DNA from: Candidatus Fonsibacter ubiquis | GTDB taxonomy: Bacteria > Pseudomonadota > Alphaproteobacteria > Pelagibacterales > Pelagibacteraceae | Direction of reading: 5' to 3' | Assembly (NCBI RefSeq): GCF_002688585.1 | Contig: NZ_CP024034.1 | Span: 983,501-1,047,500, forward strand | DNA: 64,000 bases | In this document: positions 26,800-39,892 of the stretch, piece by piece | Layout: every line of letters begins with the position of its first letter | Numbering within the stretch: position 1 is the first letter of the stretch | Program-made: the position numbers and the translations under genes | Notes under the pieces: model-generated | Database searches by the model: none | What the model was told of the DNA's origin: nothing | What the model saw: only the letters and a program-made list of their open reading frames with translations

Positions 26800-27363
26800 A
26801 TGAAAATTGGTATTCTTGGTGGAACTTTTGATCCCCCCCATATTGGACATTTAAATATTTCCCTAGAGGCAATTAAAAGATTTCACTTAAATAAAGTTAT
26901 ATGGCTTATTACCAAAAAAAATCCTTTAAAAAAAAACAATTCATCAAACGATATTTTGCACAGAATAAAATTATGCAATGATTTTATAAAAAAAAATAAG
27001 AATGTAATTAAAGTTCAATATACTGAAGAAAAAACAGAATCTAATTTTTTATTTGATAATATAAACTATATAATCAACAAATCCTTTAATCATAAATATT
27101 ATTTTATAATGGGAGCTGATAGTTTTATTAAATTTAATCAATGGAAAAAATATAATGAGATTTTAAATAAGCTATCTATCATCATCATTAATAGGCCTGA
27201 ATTCTCAATAAAATCATTAAATTCAATAGCTGCAAAAAAGCTCGAAAAATATAAATCTTTAAACCTAATTTCAAAAGATAAACAACATAGATGGTATTTT
27301 TTAAGTACAAAAGGTATGAATGTTTCATCATCAAAAATAAAAAAAACAATTAATGCAAGTTAA
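26800..27363 (+). CDS. nadD: nicotinate-mononucleotide adenylyltransferase
   Basis: Adenylates nicotinate mononucleotide in NAD synthesis. The nucleotidyltransferase motif is GILGGTFDPPHIGHL at the N-terminus; the C-terminal motif is VSSSKIKKTI (ISSTxIR-like). Length 187. Overlaps rsfS by 11 bases. Confidence 0.93.
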   Translation: MKIGILGGTFDPPHIGHLNISLEAIKRFHLNKVIWLITKKNPLKKNNSSNDILHRIKLCNDFIKKNKNVIKVQYTEEKTESNFLFDNINYIINKSFNHKYYFIMGADSFIKFNQWKKYNEILNKLSIIIINRPEFSIKSLNSIAAKKLEKYKSLNLISKDKQHRWYFLSTKGMNVSSSKIKKTINAS

Positions 27364-27709
27364 AAAAAAAGAAGTCCTTCTCAAAGAAATAATTAAAATT
27401 CTTGATGATAATAAAGCAAAAAACATAGTAACTATTAATCTTGCAAATAAGAGTTCTATTGCTGACTATATGATTGTTGCGAGCGGAACGTCTTCTAGAC
27501 ACATTCAGTCTGTTTCTGAAAATACCATTGAAGAACTTAAAAAAATGGGAATTAAAGGTTGTAAAATAGAAGGAAAAGATAGTGACAACTGGAAACTAAT
27601 TGATGCAATAGATGTCATAATTCATATTTTTCACCAAGAGCAAAGAAAAAATTATGAATTAGAAAAAATGTGGGAAGATATTATTCCAAATCAAAAAATT
27701 TTTGTTTAA
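27353..27709 (+). CDS. rsfS: ribosome silencing factor RsfS
   Basis: Binds L14 of the 50S subunit and blocks subunit joining under starvation. The family motif ADYMIVASGTSSRHIQSVS is complete, followed by KIEGKDSDNWKLID and HIFHQEQRKNYELEKMW. Length 118. The TAA overlaps the rlmH ATG. Confidence 0.94.
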   Translation: MQVKKKEVLLKEIIKILDDNKAKNIVTINLANKSSIADYMIVASGTSSRHIQSVSENTIEELKKMGIKGCKIEGKDSDNWKLIDAIDVIIHIFHQEQRKNYELEKMWEDIIPNQKIFV

Positions 27710-28152
27710 TGAAAATAAAAATTCTTTGTTTAGGCAGATTAAACAAGAATGAGGAAAATGAGTTATGCAAAAGGTATGAGAGCAGACTTAAAACTTTAAA
27801 AAATAGCGGAATTACTAGTTTTGGAATTGAACATATATCTAAAAAAGAACTTGAAAATATAATTAAAGATAAAAAACAAAAAAAAATTATATTTCTTAGT
27901 GAAAATGGCCAAAATTTTAATACTGAAAATTTTTGTAAAAAACTTAGTAAATTAATCAGTTCTTCCATTAAGGAAACGCTATTTATTATTGGAGAGCCCG
28001 AAGGTTTTAAAAAAAATTTAAATAAAGAAAACTTTGAGGAAATATGCCTTAGTAAACTGACTTTTACACACTCTTTAGCCAGAGTAATCCTAACTGAACA
28101 AATTTACAGATCCGCTACAATTATGGTAAACCATCCTTACCACAGACAATAA
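27709..28152 (+). CDS. rlmH: 23S rRNA pseudouridine-1915 N3-methyltransferase RlmH
   Basis: SPOUT-family methyltransferase acting on the 70S ribosome. The knot motifs are IIGEPEGF and the C-terminal LARVILTEQIYRSATI ending in NHPYHR. The start is taken at the ATG (27709) overlapping the rsfS stop, giving 147 residues, beginning MKIKILCLGRL; an upstream in-frame start at 27670 would add 13 atypical residues inside rsfS. Confidence 0.93.
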   Translation: MKIKILCLGRLNKNEENELCKRYESRLKTLKNSGITSFGIEHISKKELENIIKDKKQKKIIFLSENGQNFNTENFCKKLSKLISSSIKETLFIIGEPEGFKKNLNKENFEEICLSKLTFTHSLARVILTEQIYRSATIMVNHPYHRQ

Positions 28153-28154
28153 TA

Positions 28155-29300
28155 ATGAAAAAAATTTCCATACTACTTACATTTTTATTTTTAAATATAT
28201 TTTCACATAACGCTTTTTCTCAAAAAAAAGATGCTCTCTATGAAAAATTAGATTTGTTTGGAGATATTCTTGAAACAATCAATAATGAATATTTTAAACA
28301 AATTAATGAAGGTGAAGTAATCGATGGAGCAATAAATGGGATGCTGCAGTCTCTAGATCCTTACTCTTCATATATGAGTCCTAAAACTTTTAAGAATATG
28401 AATACAGAAACCAAAGGTGAATTTGGTGGTCTTGGAATTGAAGTTACAATGGAAGGCGGGCTTGTTAAAGTAATAACTCCAATTGATGATACACCGGCTG
28501 ACAAAGCAGGAATAAAATCTGGAGATTACATTATTAAGTTAGACGATAAACAAGTCAAAGGCCTTACTTTGGACGAGGCAGTAAATACTATGCGTGGCAA
28601 AAGTGGAACTTCCATCACATTAACTATTAGAAGAATAAATGTTAGTGAACCAATAACTGTAAAGATAGTTAGAGAAATAATTAAAACTAAATCAGTTATT
28701 TCTGAAGTAAAAGAAAATATTGGTTATTTAAGGTTAAGATCTTTTAATGAAAAAAGTGGTGATGAATTAATAGATAAAATTAAAGAAATAAAACGAAATA
28801 ATACAAATATTGCTGGATACATTTTGGATTTAAGAAATAACCCTGGCGGTCTTCTATCGCAGGCAATTAAAATATCAGATGCATTTTTAGATAGTGGAGA
28901 AATTGTTTCTACAAAAGGAAGAGATCCTCGAGACATAAAAATTTATAATTCAAAAAAAGGTGATGAAACTAACGGAAAGCCTCTTATTGTTTTAATTAAC
29001 CAAGGTTCAGCTTCTGCATCAGAGATAGTTGCGGGTGCTTTAAAAGATCATAAGCGTGCAATTGTTATTGGTGAAAAATCTTTTGGCAAAGGTTCTGTGC
29101 AATCGATTATGCCTTTATCTAATGGAGGTGGATTGAGATTAACTACAGCTAAATACTATCTTCCAAGTGGTGAAACAATTGAGGAAATTGGTGTTCTTCC
29201 AGACATCAAAGTTGAACAACAGAAAGATAATTTTAAAATTAATGATCCCATCAACGATAATCAATTAATTTATGCTCTCAAGCTCTTAAAAGTTTCATGA
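28155..29300 (+). CDS. ctpA: carboxy-terminal processing protease (S41)
   Basis: Periplasmic serine protease of 381 residues. A signal peptide (1-22, ending NAFS) is followed by an N-terminal helical region, a PDZ domain (about 85-170, GGLGIEV to RRINV) and the S41 catalytic domain with the nucleophile in GSASASEIVAG and the general-base lysine in KSFGKGSVQ. Targets are C-terminal tails of envelope proteins, from family knowledge. Overlaps rppH by 4 bases. Confidence 0.93.
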   Translation: MKKISILLTFLFLNIFSHNAFSQKKDALYEKLDLFGDILETINNEYFKQINEGEVIDGAINGMLQSLDPYSSYMSPKTFKNMNTETKGEFGGLGIEVTMEGGLVKVITPIDDTPADKAGIKSGDYIIKLDDKQVKGLTLDEAVNTMRGKSGTSITLTIRRINVSEPITVKIVREIIKTKSVISEVKENIGYLRLRSFNEKSGDELIDKIKEIKRNNTNIAGYILDLRNNPGGLLSQAIKISDAFLDSGEIVSTKGRDPRDIKIYNSKKGDETNGKPLIVLINQGSASASEIVAGALKDHKRAIVIGEKSFGKGSVQSIMPLSNGGGLRLTTAKYYLPSGETIEEIGVLPDIKVEQQKDNFKINDPINDNQLIYALKLLKVS

Positions 29301-29764
29301 AAGGCTTAGAAAATCTTCCATACAGAAAAGGTGTAGGGATAATGTTACTTAATCAAGAAGCTAAGGTTTTTATTGGAAAAAGAATTGATAATACAAAAGC
29401 TTGGCAAATGCCTCAAGGTGGTGTTGACCATAAAGAAGATATAGAAAGTGCAGCTAAAAGAGAGCTTAAAGAAGAAACAGGAATTACATCAATAGAGATT
29501 ATTAAAAAATCAGAAAAAGAATTTATTTATGATTTGCCCAATGAACTGCTTGGAAAAATATGGGATGGGAAATATAAAGGACAGAAACAAACTTGGTTTC
29601 TTATAAAATTTACAGGGGATCAAAGTGAAATCAATATTAAGCAAAAAAAAGCAGAATTTTATGATTGGCGTTGGACTGATCCTTTGGAACTTCCTAAATT
29701 AATAGTTCCTTTTAAAAAAAAACTTTACGAACAAGTTATAGAAGAGTTTAAAACTTATCTTTAA
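29297..29764 (+). CDS. rppH: RNA pyrophosphohydrolase
   Basis: Nudix hydrolase that removes 5' pyrophosphate from mRNA and so starts decay. The Nudix box is complete from GGVDHKEDIESAAKREL to KEETGI, preceded by YRKGVGIML and AWQMPQG, typical of RppH. Length 155. Last gene of the obgE-rppH run; its stop overlaps that of convergent atpC in a TTAA. Confidence 0.93.
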   Translation: MKGLENLPYRKGVGIMLLNQEAKVFIGKRIDNTKAWQMPQGGVDHKEDIESAAKRELKEETGITSIEIIKKSEKEFIYDLPNELLGKIWDGKYKGQKQTWFLIKFTGDQSEINIKQKKAEFYDWRWTDPLELPKLIVPFKKKLYEQVIEEFKTYL

Positions 29765-30153
29765 GACTTCAGATTATTAATCTGTTCAATGATTTGATTA
29801 TTTAAGTAGACTTCCTCATCAGAAATTTCTTTATTATTTAATTTCTTTTCTGCATTTTGTTTTAACTTTTGCAGCTCTTCACTTTGAAATGCTGTGCTAT
29901 CAAAAAAATTATCTAATAAAATACTTAGTTTATTATTAGAAAATTCTACAGTACCCCCAGTTGAAAAAAATGTATCTGAGTCATTTCCACTCTTTGCGAT
30001 AATTTTTCCAGGTTTAAGAAAGGTTATTAAAGAAATATGATCTTTAAATATTTCCATATCCCCCTCTATTCCTGAAACAACAACGCTATCAACTGCTTTA
30101 GAATAGGCGACTTGCTTCGGGGTTACGATTTCTAAATGAATATTATCTGCCAT
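29761..30153 (-). CDS. atpC: ATP synthase epsilon subunit
   Basis: Central-stalk subunit of F1, 130 residues. The N-terminal beta-sandwich has LEIVTPKQVAYSKAVDSV and GDMEIFKDHISLIT; a short helical C-terminus follows. Last gene of the F1 operon atpHAGDC; the F0 genes are not in this window, as is usual in alphaproteobacteria. Confidence 0.94.
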   Translation of the reverse strand: MADNIHLEIVTPKQVAYSKAVDSVVVSGIEGDMEIFKDHISLITFLKPGKIIAKSGNDSDTFFSTGGTVEFSNNKLSILLDNFFDSTAFQSEELQKLKQNAEKKLNNKEISDEEVYLNNQIIEQINNLKS

Positions 30154-30158
30154 TTAAA

Positions 30159-32474
<2,316 letters not shown>

Positions 32475-32475
<1 letters not shown>

Positions 32476-34010
32476 TATTTTTGAAAACCTTTCTTAAATT
32501 CAGTAATAAATAATTTTAACTTCTCTTCATTAGATTCATCAATTTTTCCTGAAGATTTAATATTATTTAATATATCTGGAGCTTCTGATTTTATTTTTGA
32601 TAAAAGTTTTTTCTCAAAAGATTTAATTTGATTAAGCTCAACATCGTCTAAGAATCCTTTCACCCCTGAAAAAATTGAAACGACCTGCTCTTCTACCTTT
32701 AAAGGTGAGTACTGATCTTGTTTTAATAATTCAGTTAATTTTGATCCACGATTTAATAATTTTTGAGTGGCAAGATCTAAATCTGATCCGAACTGAGCAA
32801 ATGCGGCCATTTCACGATATTGGGCAAGCTCAAGTTTAATTGAACCAGAAACTTGTTTCATTGCTTTAATTTGCGCTGCAGATCCAACCCTAGAAACTGA
32901 TATACCGACATTAACTGCAGGTCTTACGCCCTTATAAAAAAGTTCTGTTTCTAAAAATATTTGTCCATCAGTAATAGAAATAACGTTTGTTGGAATATAA
33001 GCAGATACATCACTTGCTTGCGTTTCAATAATTGGTAATGCTGTAAGCGATCCTCCACCATATTTATCATTCAATTTTGCAGCTCTTTCAAGCAATCTAC
33101 TATGAAGATAAAAAACATCCCCTGGAAAAGCCTCTCGTCCTGGAGGTCTACGCAAAAGTAATGACATCTGTCTATAAGCAACTGCTTGTTTCGATAAATC
33201 ATCATACACGATAAGAGCGTGCATTCCGTTATCTCTGAAATATTCCCCCATTGTGCATCCTGTATATGGAGCTAAAAATTGTAATGGTGCTGGATCCGAT
33301 GCTGTTGCTGCAACAACGATTGTATATTCCATTGCTCCAGCCTCCTCCAATGTTTTTACGATTTGAGCAACACTTGATCTTTTTTGTCCAATAGCAACAT
33401 AAATACAGTAAAGTTTTTTACTTTCATCATTAGATTTATTAATTTCTTTTTGATTAATAATAGTATCGATTGCAATTGCCGTTTTTCCAGTTTGTCTGTC
33501 CCCAATAATTAATTCGCGTTGTCCTCTTCCAACAGGAATTAAACTATCAATAGCTTTTAGTCCTGTTTGCATCGGCTCATTTACTGATTTTCTTGGAATA
33601 ATGCCTGGCGCTTTGATCTCGACTCTTTTTCGCTCTGCATTTTTATCAATAGGGCCTTTTCCATCTATTGGATTTCCCAATCCATCAACTACTCGGCCTA
33701 ATAAAGATTTTCCAACTGCTACGTCAACGATCGAACCCGTTCTCTTAACTATATCGCCTTCTTTAATTTTTGAGTCATCTCCAAAAATAACTACCCCAAC
33801 ATTTTCAGTTTCAAGGTTTAAAGCCATTCCCTTTGTACCCTCAGAAAACTGAACCATCTCCCCAGCCTGTACGTTATCTAATCCATAAACTCTGGCTATT
33901 CCATCACCTACTGTTAAAACTTGACCAACTTCTGAAACCTCAACTTCAGTCCCAAAATTTTTGATTTGATCTTTTAAAATATTAGTAATTTCAGAAGGAT
34001 TAATTTTCAT
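32475..34010 (-). CDS. atpA: ATP synthase alpha subunit
   Basis: Non-catalytic nucleotide-binding subunit of F1, 511 residues. Walker A is GDRQTGKT (170-177) and the arginine finger falls in [11 protein letters not shown]. Starts 3 bases after the atpH stop. Confidence 0.98.
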
Positions 34011-34012
34011 TT

Positions 34013-34543
34013 TTATTTATTAAATAAATTATTTAATCTTGTTTTCGCAGAAGTATCAATCATTTTACTGCCAATTTGCAAAATTGAACCAACTAATAAA
34101 GACGGATCCACTGAGAAAGAAATATTGATTTTTTTTTTCAAAATATCGTCTAATTTTTTTGCTATATCAACTTTCTCACTATCTGAGATTGGATGAGATA
34201 ATTTAAGCGTAGCTAAAACTTCACCTCTTTCATTTAATAGTAAATCAAAAAAATTGTTTACTATTTTTTCTAAATAAAAAAATCTTCTATTTTTATTAAG
34301 GACTTTTAAAAATCTTGAGAATAAATCTGAAAAAGTAAAATGCTTGCTCAAAGCATCAATTACATTATTAATAACTGAATATTTATGTGTTGGGTTCTTA
34401 ATAAAATTTTTTAAATCTGAACTTTGATTTAATACTTCTTTTAACTTTAAAAAATCTTTTTCAAGAACATCTAAACTTTTAGCTTCATGAGCAAGTTTAT
34501 ATACTGCCTTAGCGTACCTTTGAGTTTCACTAAAAGTTTTCAT
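34013..34543 (-). CDS. atpH: ATP synthase delta subunit
   Basis: Peripheral-stalk (OSCP-like) subunit linking F1 to F0. The start is placed at the ATG at 34543 ([18 protein letters not shown]), because the usual family N-terminus begins there; an upstream in-frame start at 34582 adds 13 unusual residues. 176 residues. The C-terminal [19 protein letters not shown] is the family signature. First gene of the F1 operon, about 90 bases downstream of priA. Confidence 0.93.
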   Translation of the reverse strand: MKTFSETQRYAKAVYKLAHEAKSLDVLEKDFLKLKEVLNQSSDLKNFIKNPTHKYSVINNVIDALSKHFTFSDLFSRFLKVLNKNRRFFYLEKIVNNFFDLLLNERGEVLATLKLSHPISDSEKVDIAKKLDDILKKKINISFSVDPSLLVGSILQIGSKMIDTSAKTRLNNLFNK

Positions 34544-34634
34544 AGATTTCTTTACTATTAACTTTAAAAGAAAAAACGTCACGTAACATGCGAAATTACA
34601 CTAATCAAGTGTGATATTTTGCACTTTTTTAACT

Positions 34635-36602
34635 TTATTTAAAGTTTATTGGATCAACATCTACAGTTAGTGAAATATTTTTTTTAATTTTAATAGTTTT
34701 TAGCCAATCTTTTAAAAATTTTTGTGGGAATGCTTCTTGGGGGTATTTTAATAATAGTCTAGATCGATATTTTCCCTTTATAAGCGAAATAGAAGCGCTT
34801 ACAGGGCCTAACAATAAAACATCTTTCATGTTTGGAATTTTATTTTTTAAATTTCTTGCACACTCATCAACATCAAATCTATTTTTTCCTGAAATAATAA
34901 AAGCAATAAGCTTTGTAAATGGTGGAAGATTAGATCTTTCACGAAATTTAATTTCATTTTCATAAAAAGCCAAAATATTCTTATCGCAGATTGATTTTAA
35001 AGTTTGGTTTTCTGGTTCAAAAGTTTGAAGATATACTGTTGAATTTTTCACCTCCCTTCCTGCTCTACCACTAAGCTGATTCATTAATTGAAATGTTTTT
35101 TCGGAGCTGCGAATATCATTTCCTAAAAAACTCATATCAGAATTAACAATTACGATGCAATTTAATTTTGGAAAATGGAAACCTTTAGAAATTAACTGAG
35201 TTCCTACAATAATATCAATTCTACCATCCTGAATACTTTCAAAAATATTTTTTGTGGCATCGTCGTTATGAATAAAATCACTAGAGAATAATTCTATTCG
35301 TTTATTAGGAAAAATTTCTCTAACCTCCTCAAATATTTTTTCAACACCTAGTCCATAAAAAGAAAATTTACAATTATCTCCTTCCTTACATTTTCTTTCT
35401 AAAGAAGCTTCGTGATTACAATAGTGACAAATTAATTTATTAGTTTCTTTATGATAAATTAAAGAAACTGAACAATTGGGGCAGTTAAAACGATATCCAC
35501 ACTTTGTACAAATAACAAATGTTGAATATCCACGTCTATTTAAAAAAAATAAAATTTGATTACCTTTTTCTAAAATATTTTTAAGTTCTGTAATAATAGA
35601 CGGTGAAATAAATTTAGATTTAGGAGGGGGATTTTTTTTTAAATTTACAAATTTAACTTCTGGCAGCTGAGCGTCGCCATATCTTTTGTCTAGACTAATG
35701 TATGTAAATTTTTTGTTAATTGTATTGTAGTAGGTTTCAAGAGAAGGAGTGGCTGAAACTAAAATGACTGATATTTTTTTTATTGATGCCATTAAAACAG
35801 CCATGTCTCTAGCATTATAAATAACTTGATCTTCTTGTTTGTAAGACTGGTCATGCTCTTCATCTATGATAATTAATCCCAATTTTTTAAAAGGAAGAAA
35901 TAAAGATGATCTGGCACCTAAAACTAAATTAATTTTATGATTAACAATTCCATTCCAAATCAATCTTTTATTCTTTTCAGAAATATCTGAATGCCACAAT
36001 GCAGGATAATTTCCGAAATACTCCTTAAACCTTTCTTTAATTTGATTTGTTAATGCTATCTCCGGAAGCAATACTAAAACCTGATAACCTTTTTCCAGGA
36101 AATCTTTTATTTTTTGAAAATATATTAAAGTTTTACCTGAGCCTGTAATTCCATGGAGTAATACTGTTGAGAATTTATCAAAGGAAAGTTGATTATCCAG
36201 TATTTTAATAGCTTTCTTCTGACTCTCATCAAATTTAATATTTTTTTTTAATGAGTACTCGTAAGTTGATATATCTTTTTTTTTATTTGATAACTCTTTA
36301 AAAGCTTTTTTAAAAATAAATAATTTTAACGCTATTCCTAAATCAACTAAATTATATCGAGAAAATCTGTCTAAAAAAATTAAAGTTTCTTTGGATAAAG
36401 ATACAAAATCAAATTTTTTTTTAATATCTTTAATCTTAATTGAGCTCTTAATTGGACTACCTTTTCCCCAGACAACCCCAATAATATCTTTGTTTTGAAA
36501 GGGAACTAAAACAAAATCTCCGGCCTTTACATTAATATCTTTTGGTACATTATATGTGAAAGGATAATCAAATTTTAACGGTAACAATACATCTAAAGTC
36601 AT
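34635..36602 (-). CDS. priA: primosomal protein N' (replication restart helicase PriA)
   Basis: 3'-5' helicase that reloads the replisome at stalled forks. Walker A is GITGSGKT (about 150-157), motif II is DEEHD, and eight cysteines in the zinc region begin CTKCGYRFNCPNCS and continue CHYCNHE and CKEGDNCKF. Motif V-VI region GTQLISKGFHFP is present. At 655 residues it is somewhat shorter than E. coli PriA (about 730). Upstream of the F1-ATPase operon, as in other alphaproteobacteria. Confidence 0.93.
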   Translation of the reverse strand: MTLDVLLPLKFDYPFTYNVPKDINVKAGDFVLVPFQNKDIIGVVWGKGSPIKSSIKIKDIKKKFDFVSLSKETLIFLDRFSRYNLVDLGIALKLFIFKKAFKELSNKKKDISTYEYSLKKNIKFDESQKKAIKILDNQLSFDKFSTVLLHGITGSGKTLIYFQKIKDFLEKGYQVLVLLPEIALTNQIKERFKEYFGNYPALWHSDISEKNKRLIWNGIVNHKINLVLGARSSLFLPFKKLGLIIIDEEHDQSYKQEDQVIYNARDMAVLMASIKKISVILVSATPSLETYYNTINKKFTYISLDKRYGDAQLPEVKFVNLKKNPPPKSKFISPSIITELKNILEKGNQILFFLNRRGYSTFVICTKCGYRFNCPNCSVSLIYHKETNKLICHYCNHEASLERKCKEGDNCKFSFYGLGVEKIFEEVREIFPNKRIELFSSDFIHNDDATKNIFESIQDGRIDIIVGTQLISKGFHFPKLNCIVIVNSDMSFLGNDIRSSEKTFQLMNQLSGRAGREVKNSTVYLQTFEPENQTLKSICDKNILAFYENEIKFRERSNLPPFTKLIAFIISGKNRFDVDECARNLKNKIPNMKDVLLLGPVSASISLIKGKYRSRLLLKYPQEAFPQKFLKDWLKTIKIKKNISLTVDVDPINFK

Positions 36603-36618
36603 AAAAAAATTCTATTAT

Positions 36619-36648
36619 TTGTTTATTTCTTACTATAAATTTTATAAT
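36619..36648 (+). promoter_or_regulatory. probable promoter of the transaldolase gene
   Basis: A perfect -10 box TATAAT lies at 36643-36648, with TTGTTT 18 bases upstream at 36619-36624. The expected start falls about at the ATG (36657), so the mRNA would have almost no leader. Confidence 0.5.
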
Positions 36649-36656
36649 CTAAATCC

Positions 36657-37310
36657 ATGGAAATTTTTCTAGACTCATCGGATATTAAAGAAATTAGAGG
36701 ATTAAACAAAGCTAATTTAATAGATGGTGTTACGACGAATCCTTCTTTGCTAGCAAGCGCAGGTACAGATTTTAAAATTTTGTTAAAAGAAATTTGTCAT
36801 GAAATAAAAGGGCCTGTAAGTGCTGAGGTTACAGCGCCCGATGTTCCTTCAATGCTTAAAGAAGCAGATGTATTAAGAAAAATTGCAAAAAATATTGTAA
36901 TAAAAGTTCCATTAACTTGGAATGGTTTGCAAGCATGCAATATACTTTCTGTAAAAAAAATTAAAGTAAATGTTACTTTATGTTTTTCGGCCTCACAGGC
37001 TTTGCTAGCTGCAAAGGCTGGCGCTACCTATATTTCACCATTCATTGGAAGATTAGATGATATCGGAGAGAATGGTATACAACTTATAGAAGATATTAAA
37101 AAAATTTTTAATAATTATAAAAATATAAAAACAAAAATTTTATCAGCATCTATTAGATCCGTTGATCATTTCAACGCAGTCGCAAGTATTGGATCAGATG
37201 TGGCGACAGTTCCAGTTAAAATTTTTAAAGAACTTTATAAACATCATCTTACTGATAAAGGCGTTGATATTTTTACCGCTGATTGGAAAAAATCAGGAAT
37301 GAAAATTTAA
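36657..37310 (+). CDS. transaldolase, small fructose-6-phosphate aldolase-like type
   Basis: Single-domain TIM-barrel enzyme of 217 residues, of the MipB/TalC/FSA family. The Schiff-base lysine is K83 in NIVIKVPLTWNG; VTTNPSLL and FIGRLDDIGENG are conserved. Probable transaldolase of the non-oxidative pentose phosphate pathway; related enzymes act as fructose-6-phosphate aldolases and sequence alone does not fully separate them. Convergent with lpd, stops one base apart. Confidence 0.88.
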   Translation: MEIFLDSSDIKEIRGLNKANLIDGVTTNPSLLASAGTDFKILLKEICHEIKGPVSAEVTAPDVPSMLKEADVLRKIAKNIVIKVPLTWNGLQACNILSVKKIKVNVTLCFSASQALLAAKAGATYISPFIGRLDDIGENGIQLIEDIKKIFNNYKNIKTKILSASIRSVDHFNAVASIGSDVATVPVKIFKELYKHHLTDKGVDIFTADWKKSGMKI

Positions 37311-37311
37311 T

Positions 37312-38709
37312 TTAAAAGTGTATTGCTCTTTTATCAACTGCTAAAGCAGCCTCTTTAATTGCTTCAGCCAAAGTAGGATGAGCGTGGCATGTTCTTGCAA
37401 TATCCTCTGAACTTGCGCCAAACTCCATAGCCAAGCACATTTCCCCGATCATGTTACCAACATCGGGTCCAATCATATGCACTCCTAAAACCCTATCTGT
37501 TTTTTCATCAGATAAAATTTTAACAAATCCATCTCCTTCATCATTAACTTTCGCTCTAGCATTTGCAGCAAAAGGAAATTTACCAACTTTATAAGATATT
37601 TTTTGCTCTTTTAATTGCTCTTCTGTTTTACCAACCGAAGCTACTTCTGGAGCTGTATAAATAACTCCTGGAATTACATCATAATTTACGTGTCCATATT
37701 TTCCGCTAAGAAACTCAGCGACTGCAATTCCCTCTTCTTCAGCTTTATGTGCTAACATTGGACCTGCAATTACATCTCCAATTGCATAAATATTATCTAA
37801 ATTGGTTTTATATTGATGATTTGTTTCAACTCTTCCTTTTGAGTCTAATTTTACTCCAATTTTATCAAGATTTAATCCTGCGGTATTTGGCTTTCTTCCA
37901 ACTGACATTAGAACAACATCGCAATCAATATCACTTTTAGTTCCATTTTTTTCAACTGAAACAGTCGCTCCTTTTTTATTTTTTGTAACACCAATTACTT
38001 TTGTTGATAAATTAAATTGCATACCCTGCTTTTGTAATATCTTTAAGAAAGCATCTGATACCTCTCTATCCATCCCTGGCGTTATATAATCTAAATATTC
38101 TACAACTTGTACTTCTGAACCTAATCTTAGCCACACGGATCCCATCTCCAACCCAATATAACCAGCCCCAATAACTACTAGTTTTTTAGGTACAGAGTTT
38201 AAATTTAATGCTCCTGTTGAAGATACAACTATTTTTTCGTCAATTTCTATATTGGGAAGAGAAACCGGTACAGAACCAGTTGCTATAATTGCATTTTTAA
38301 ATTTATAATCTTTTTTATTATTAGCATCATCAGTGACTGATATTGTATTCTTATCTTTAAAGGCTCCAAAACCTTTGATGTAAGTAACCTTGTTTTTTTT
38401 AAATAAAAATTCTATTCCCTTTGTGAGTCCCTCTACGCCTTTTGCTTTATGGCCCATCATTTTCGAAAGGTCTAATGATGGTTCATTAATATTAATTCCA
38501 ATATTTTTAAATTCAGTTTTTGCTTTTTTATAAAGATGAGAGGAATGTAATAAAGCTTTAGATGGTATGCATCCAACATTGAGACAAGTGCCACCCAGCG
38601 TTCCTCTAGACTCAATACATGCAGTTTTTAATCCTAGTTGTGCGGCTCTAATTGCTCCAACATAACCGCCTGGTCCGCCCCCTATAACTAAAAAATCAAA
38701 TTCTTCCAT
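37312..38709 (-). CDS. lpd: dihydrolipoamide dehydrogenase (E3)
   Basis: FAD enzyme that reoxidises lipoamide in the 2-oxoglutarate dehydrogenase complex and possibly others. FAD motif GGGPGGYVGA at the N-terminus, redox disulfide C42/C47 in GGTCLNVGCIPSK, NAD motif GAGYIGLEMGSV and the C-terminal HAHPTLAEA with the catalytic histidine. Length 465. Last gene of the mdh-sucCDAB-lpd series. Confidence 0.96.
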   Translation of the reverse strand: MEEFDFLVIGGGPGGYVGAIRAAQLGLKTACIESRGTLGGTCLNVGCIPSKALLHSSHLYKKAKTEFKNIGININEPSLDLSKMMGHKAKGVEGLTKGIEFLFKKNKVTYIKGFGAFKDKNTISVTDDANNKKDYKFKNAIIATGSVPVSLPNIEIDEKIVVSSTGALNLNSVPKKLVVIGAGYIGLEMGSVWLRLGSEVQVVEYLDYITPGMDREVSDAFLKILQKQGMQFNLSTKVIGVTKNKKGATVSVEKNGTKSDIDCDVVLMSVGRKPNTAGLNLDKIGVKLDSKGRVETNHQYKTNLDNIYAIGDVIAGPMLAHKAEEEGIAVAEFLSGKYGHVNYDVIPGVIYTAPEVASVGKTEEQLKEQKISYKVGKFPFAANARAKVNDEGDGFVKILSDEKTDRVLGVHMIGPDVGNMIGEMCLAMEFGASSEDIARTCHAHPTLAEAIKEAALAVDKRAIHF

Positions 38710-38712
38710 TAA

Positions 38713-39888
38713 TTATAAATTCAAAAAAAGTCTTCTTGGATCTTCTAAATATTCTTTTACTCTAACTAAGAATGATACTGCATCTTTTCCGTCAATAATT
38801 CTATGATCATAGGATAAGGCCAAATACATAATAGGTCTAACCTCAACTTTTCCATCAACGACAACGGCTCGCTGAACTATATTATGCATACCCAAAACTC
38901 CTGATTGCGGAGGATTTAATATTGGAGTTGATAACATCGATCCGTAAATCCCACCATTTGTAATTGTAAAAGTTCCACCCTGAAGTTCTTCTATAGATAA
39001 TTGCCCTGTCTTTGCTTTTTCACCTAGAGCAATAATTTGTTTTTCAATATCAGCAAATGAAAGTTCATCTGCGTCTCTAACTACTGGTACTACCAGACCC
39101 TTTTCTGTACCAACAGCAACTCCGATATTGTAGTAATTTTTATAAACAATTTCATCTTGCTGAATTTCTGCATTTATAATTGGAAAAGCTTTTAAAGCTT
39201 CCACACAAGATCTTACAAAAAATGACATAAACCCTAATTTCACGCCATATCTTTTCTGAAAACCTTCTTTATATTCAGCTCGCATTTCAATAATTCTCGA
39301 CATATCAATCTCATTAAATGTTGTCAGCATCGCTGCATTATTTTGGGCTTCTTTTAATCTTTTTGCGATAGTTGATCTTAAACGAGTCATTTTAACTCTC
39401 TCTTCATCACCTTTGGTCAATCTCGCTGAAGATGGAGTAGAAGGTAAGCCCATAGATTCTAATAAATCTCCTTTTAAAATTCTTCCATCTCGGCCTGATC
39501 CACTAATTGTGCTAATATCAATTCTTTTTTCTTCAACAATTCTTTTAACAGCTGGAGATAATATTTCTTTTTTATTTATAGGAGCCTCCACAATTTTTGG
39601 TTTTAAGGGTTCTATTGTTTTAACGGCTTCTTTTTTTAGAACTGCAGCGCTGCCTGATCCAATAGAACCAAGCACTGTTCCTACGTTAACTGTTTTGCCG
39701 GCTTGAATTTTAATTTCGGATAAAACACCTGTTTCTGGAGATGGTACGGATACACTAACCTTATCTGTTTCTAATTCAACAACTGGTTCATCTGCTTTCA
39801 CTGAGTCACCAACTTGTTTTAGCCACTTAGAAACTGTTGCTTCAGTTACTGACTCTCCAAGAGTTGGTACAACTAAATCTTTTGCCAT
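38713..39888 (-). CDS. sucB: 2-oxoglutarate dehydrogenase E2, dihydrolipoyl succinyltransferase
   Basis: Core of the 2-oxoglutarate dehydrogenase complex. One N-terminal lipoyl domain with lipoylated K43 in [11 protein letters not shown], a proline/lysine linker, a peripheral subunit-binding domain ([15 protein letters not shown], about 110-145) and the catalytic domain ending in [15 protein letters not shown]. Length 391. Four bases from sucA and 3 from lpd. Confidence 0.96.
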   Translation of the reverse strand: MAKDLVVPTLGESVTEATVSKWLKQVGDSVKADEPVVELETDKVSVSVPSPETGVLSEIKIQAGKTVNVGTVLGSIGSGSAAVLKKEAVKTIEPLKPKIVEAPINKKEILSPAVKRIVEEKRIDISTISGSGRDGRILKGDLLESMGLPSTPSSARLTKGDEERVKMTRLRSTIAKRLKEAQNNAAMLTTFNEIDMSRIIEMRAEYKEGFQKRYGVKLGFMSFFVRSCVEALKAFPIINAEIQQDEIVYKNYYNIGVAVGTEKGLVVPVVRDADELSFADIEKQIIALGEKAKTGQLSIEELQGGTFTITNGGIYGSMLSTPILNPPQSGVLGMHNIVQRAVVVDGKVEVRPIMYLALSYDHRIIDGKDAVSFLVRVKEYLEDPRRLFLNL

Positions 39889-39892
39889 TATT

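Noticed and set aside
34544-34634. A terminator between priA and atpH
   Set aside because: Only a 5-bp ACACT/AGTGT hairpin without a proper T-run is visible, too weak to call.
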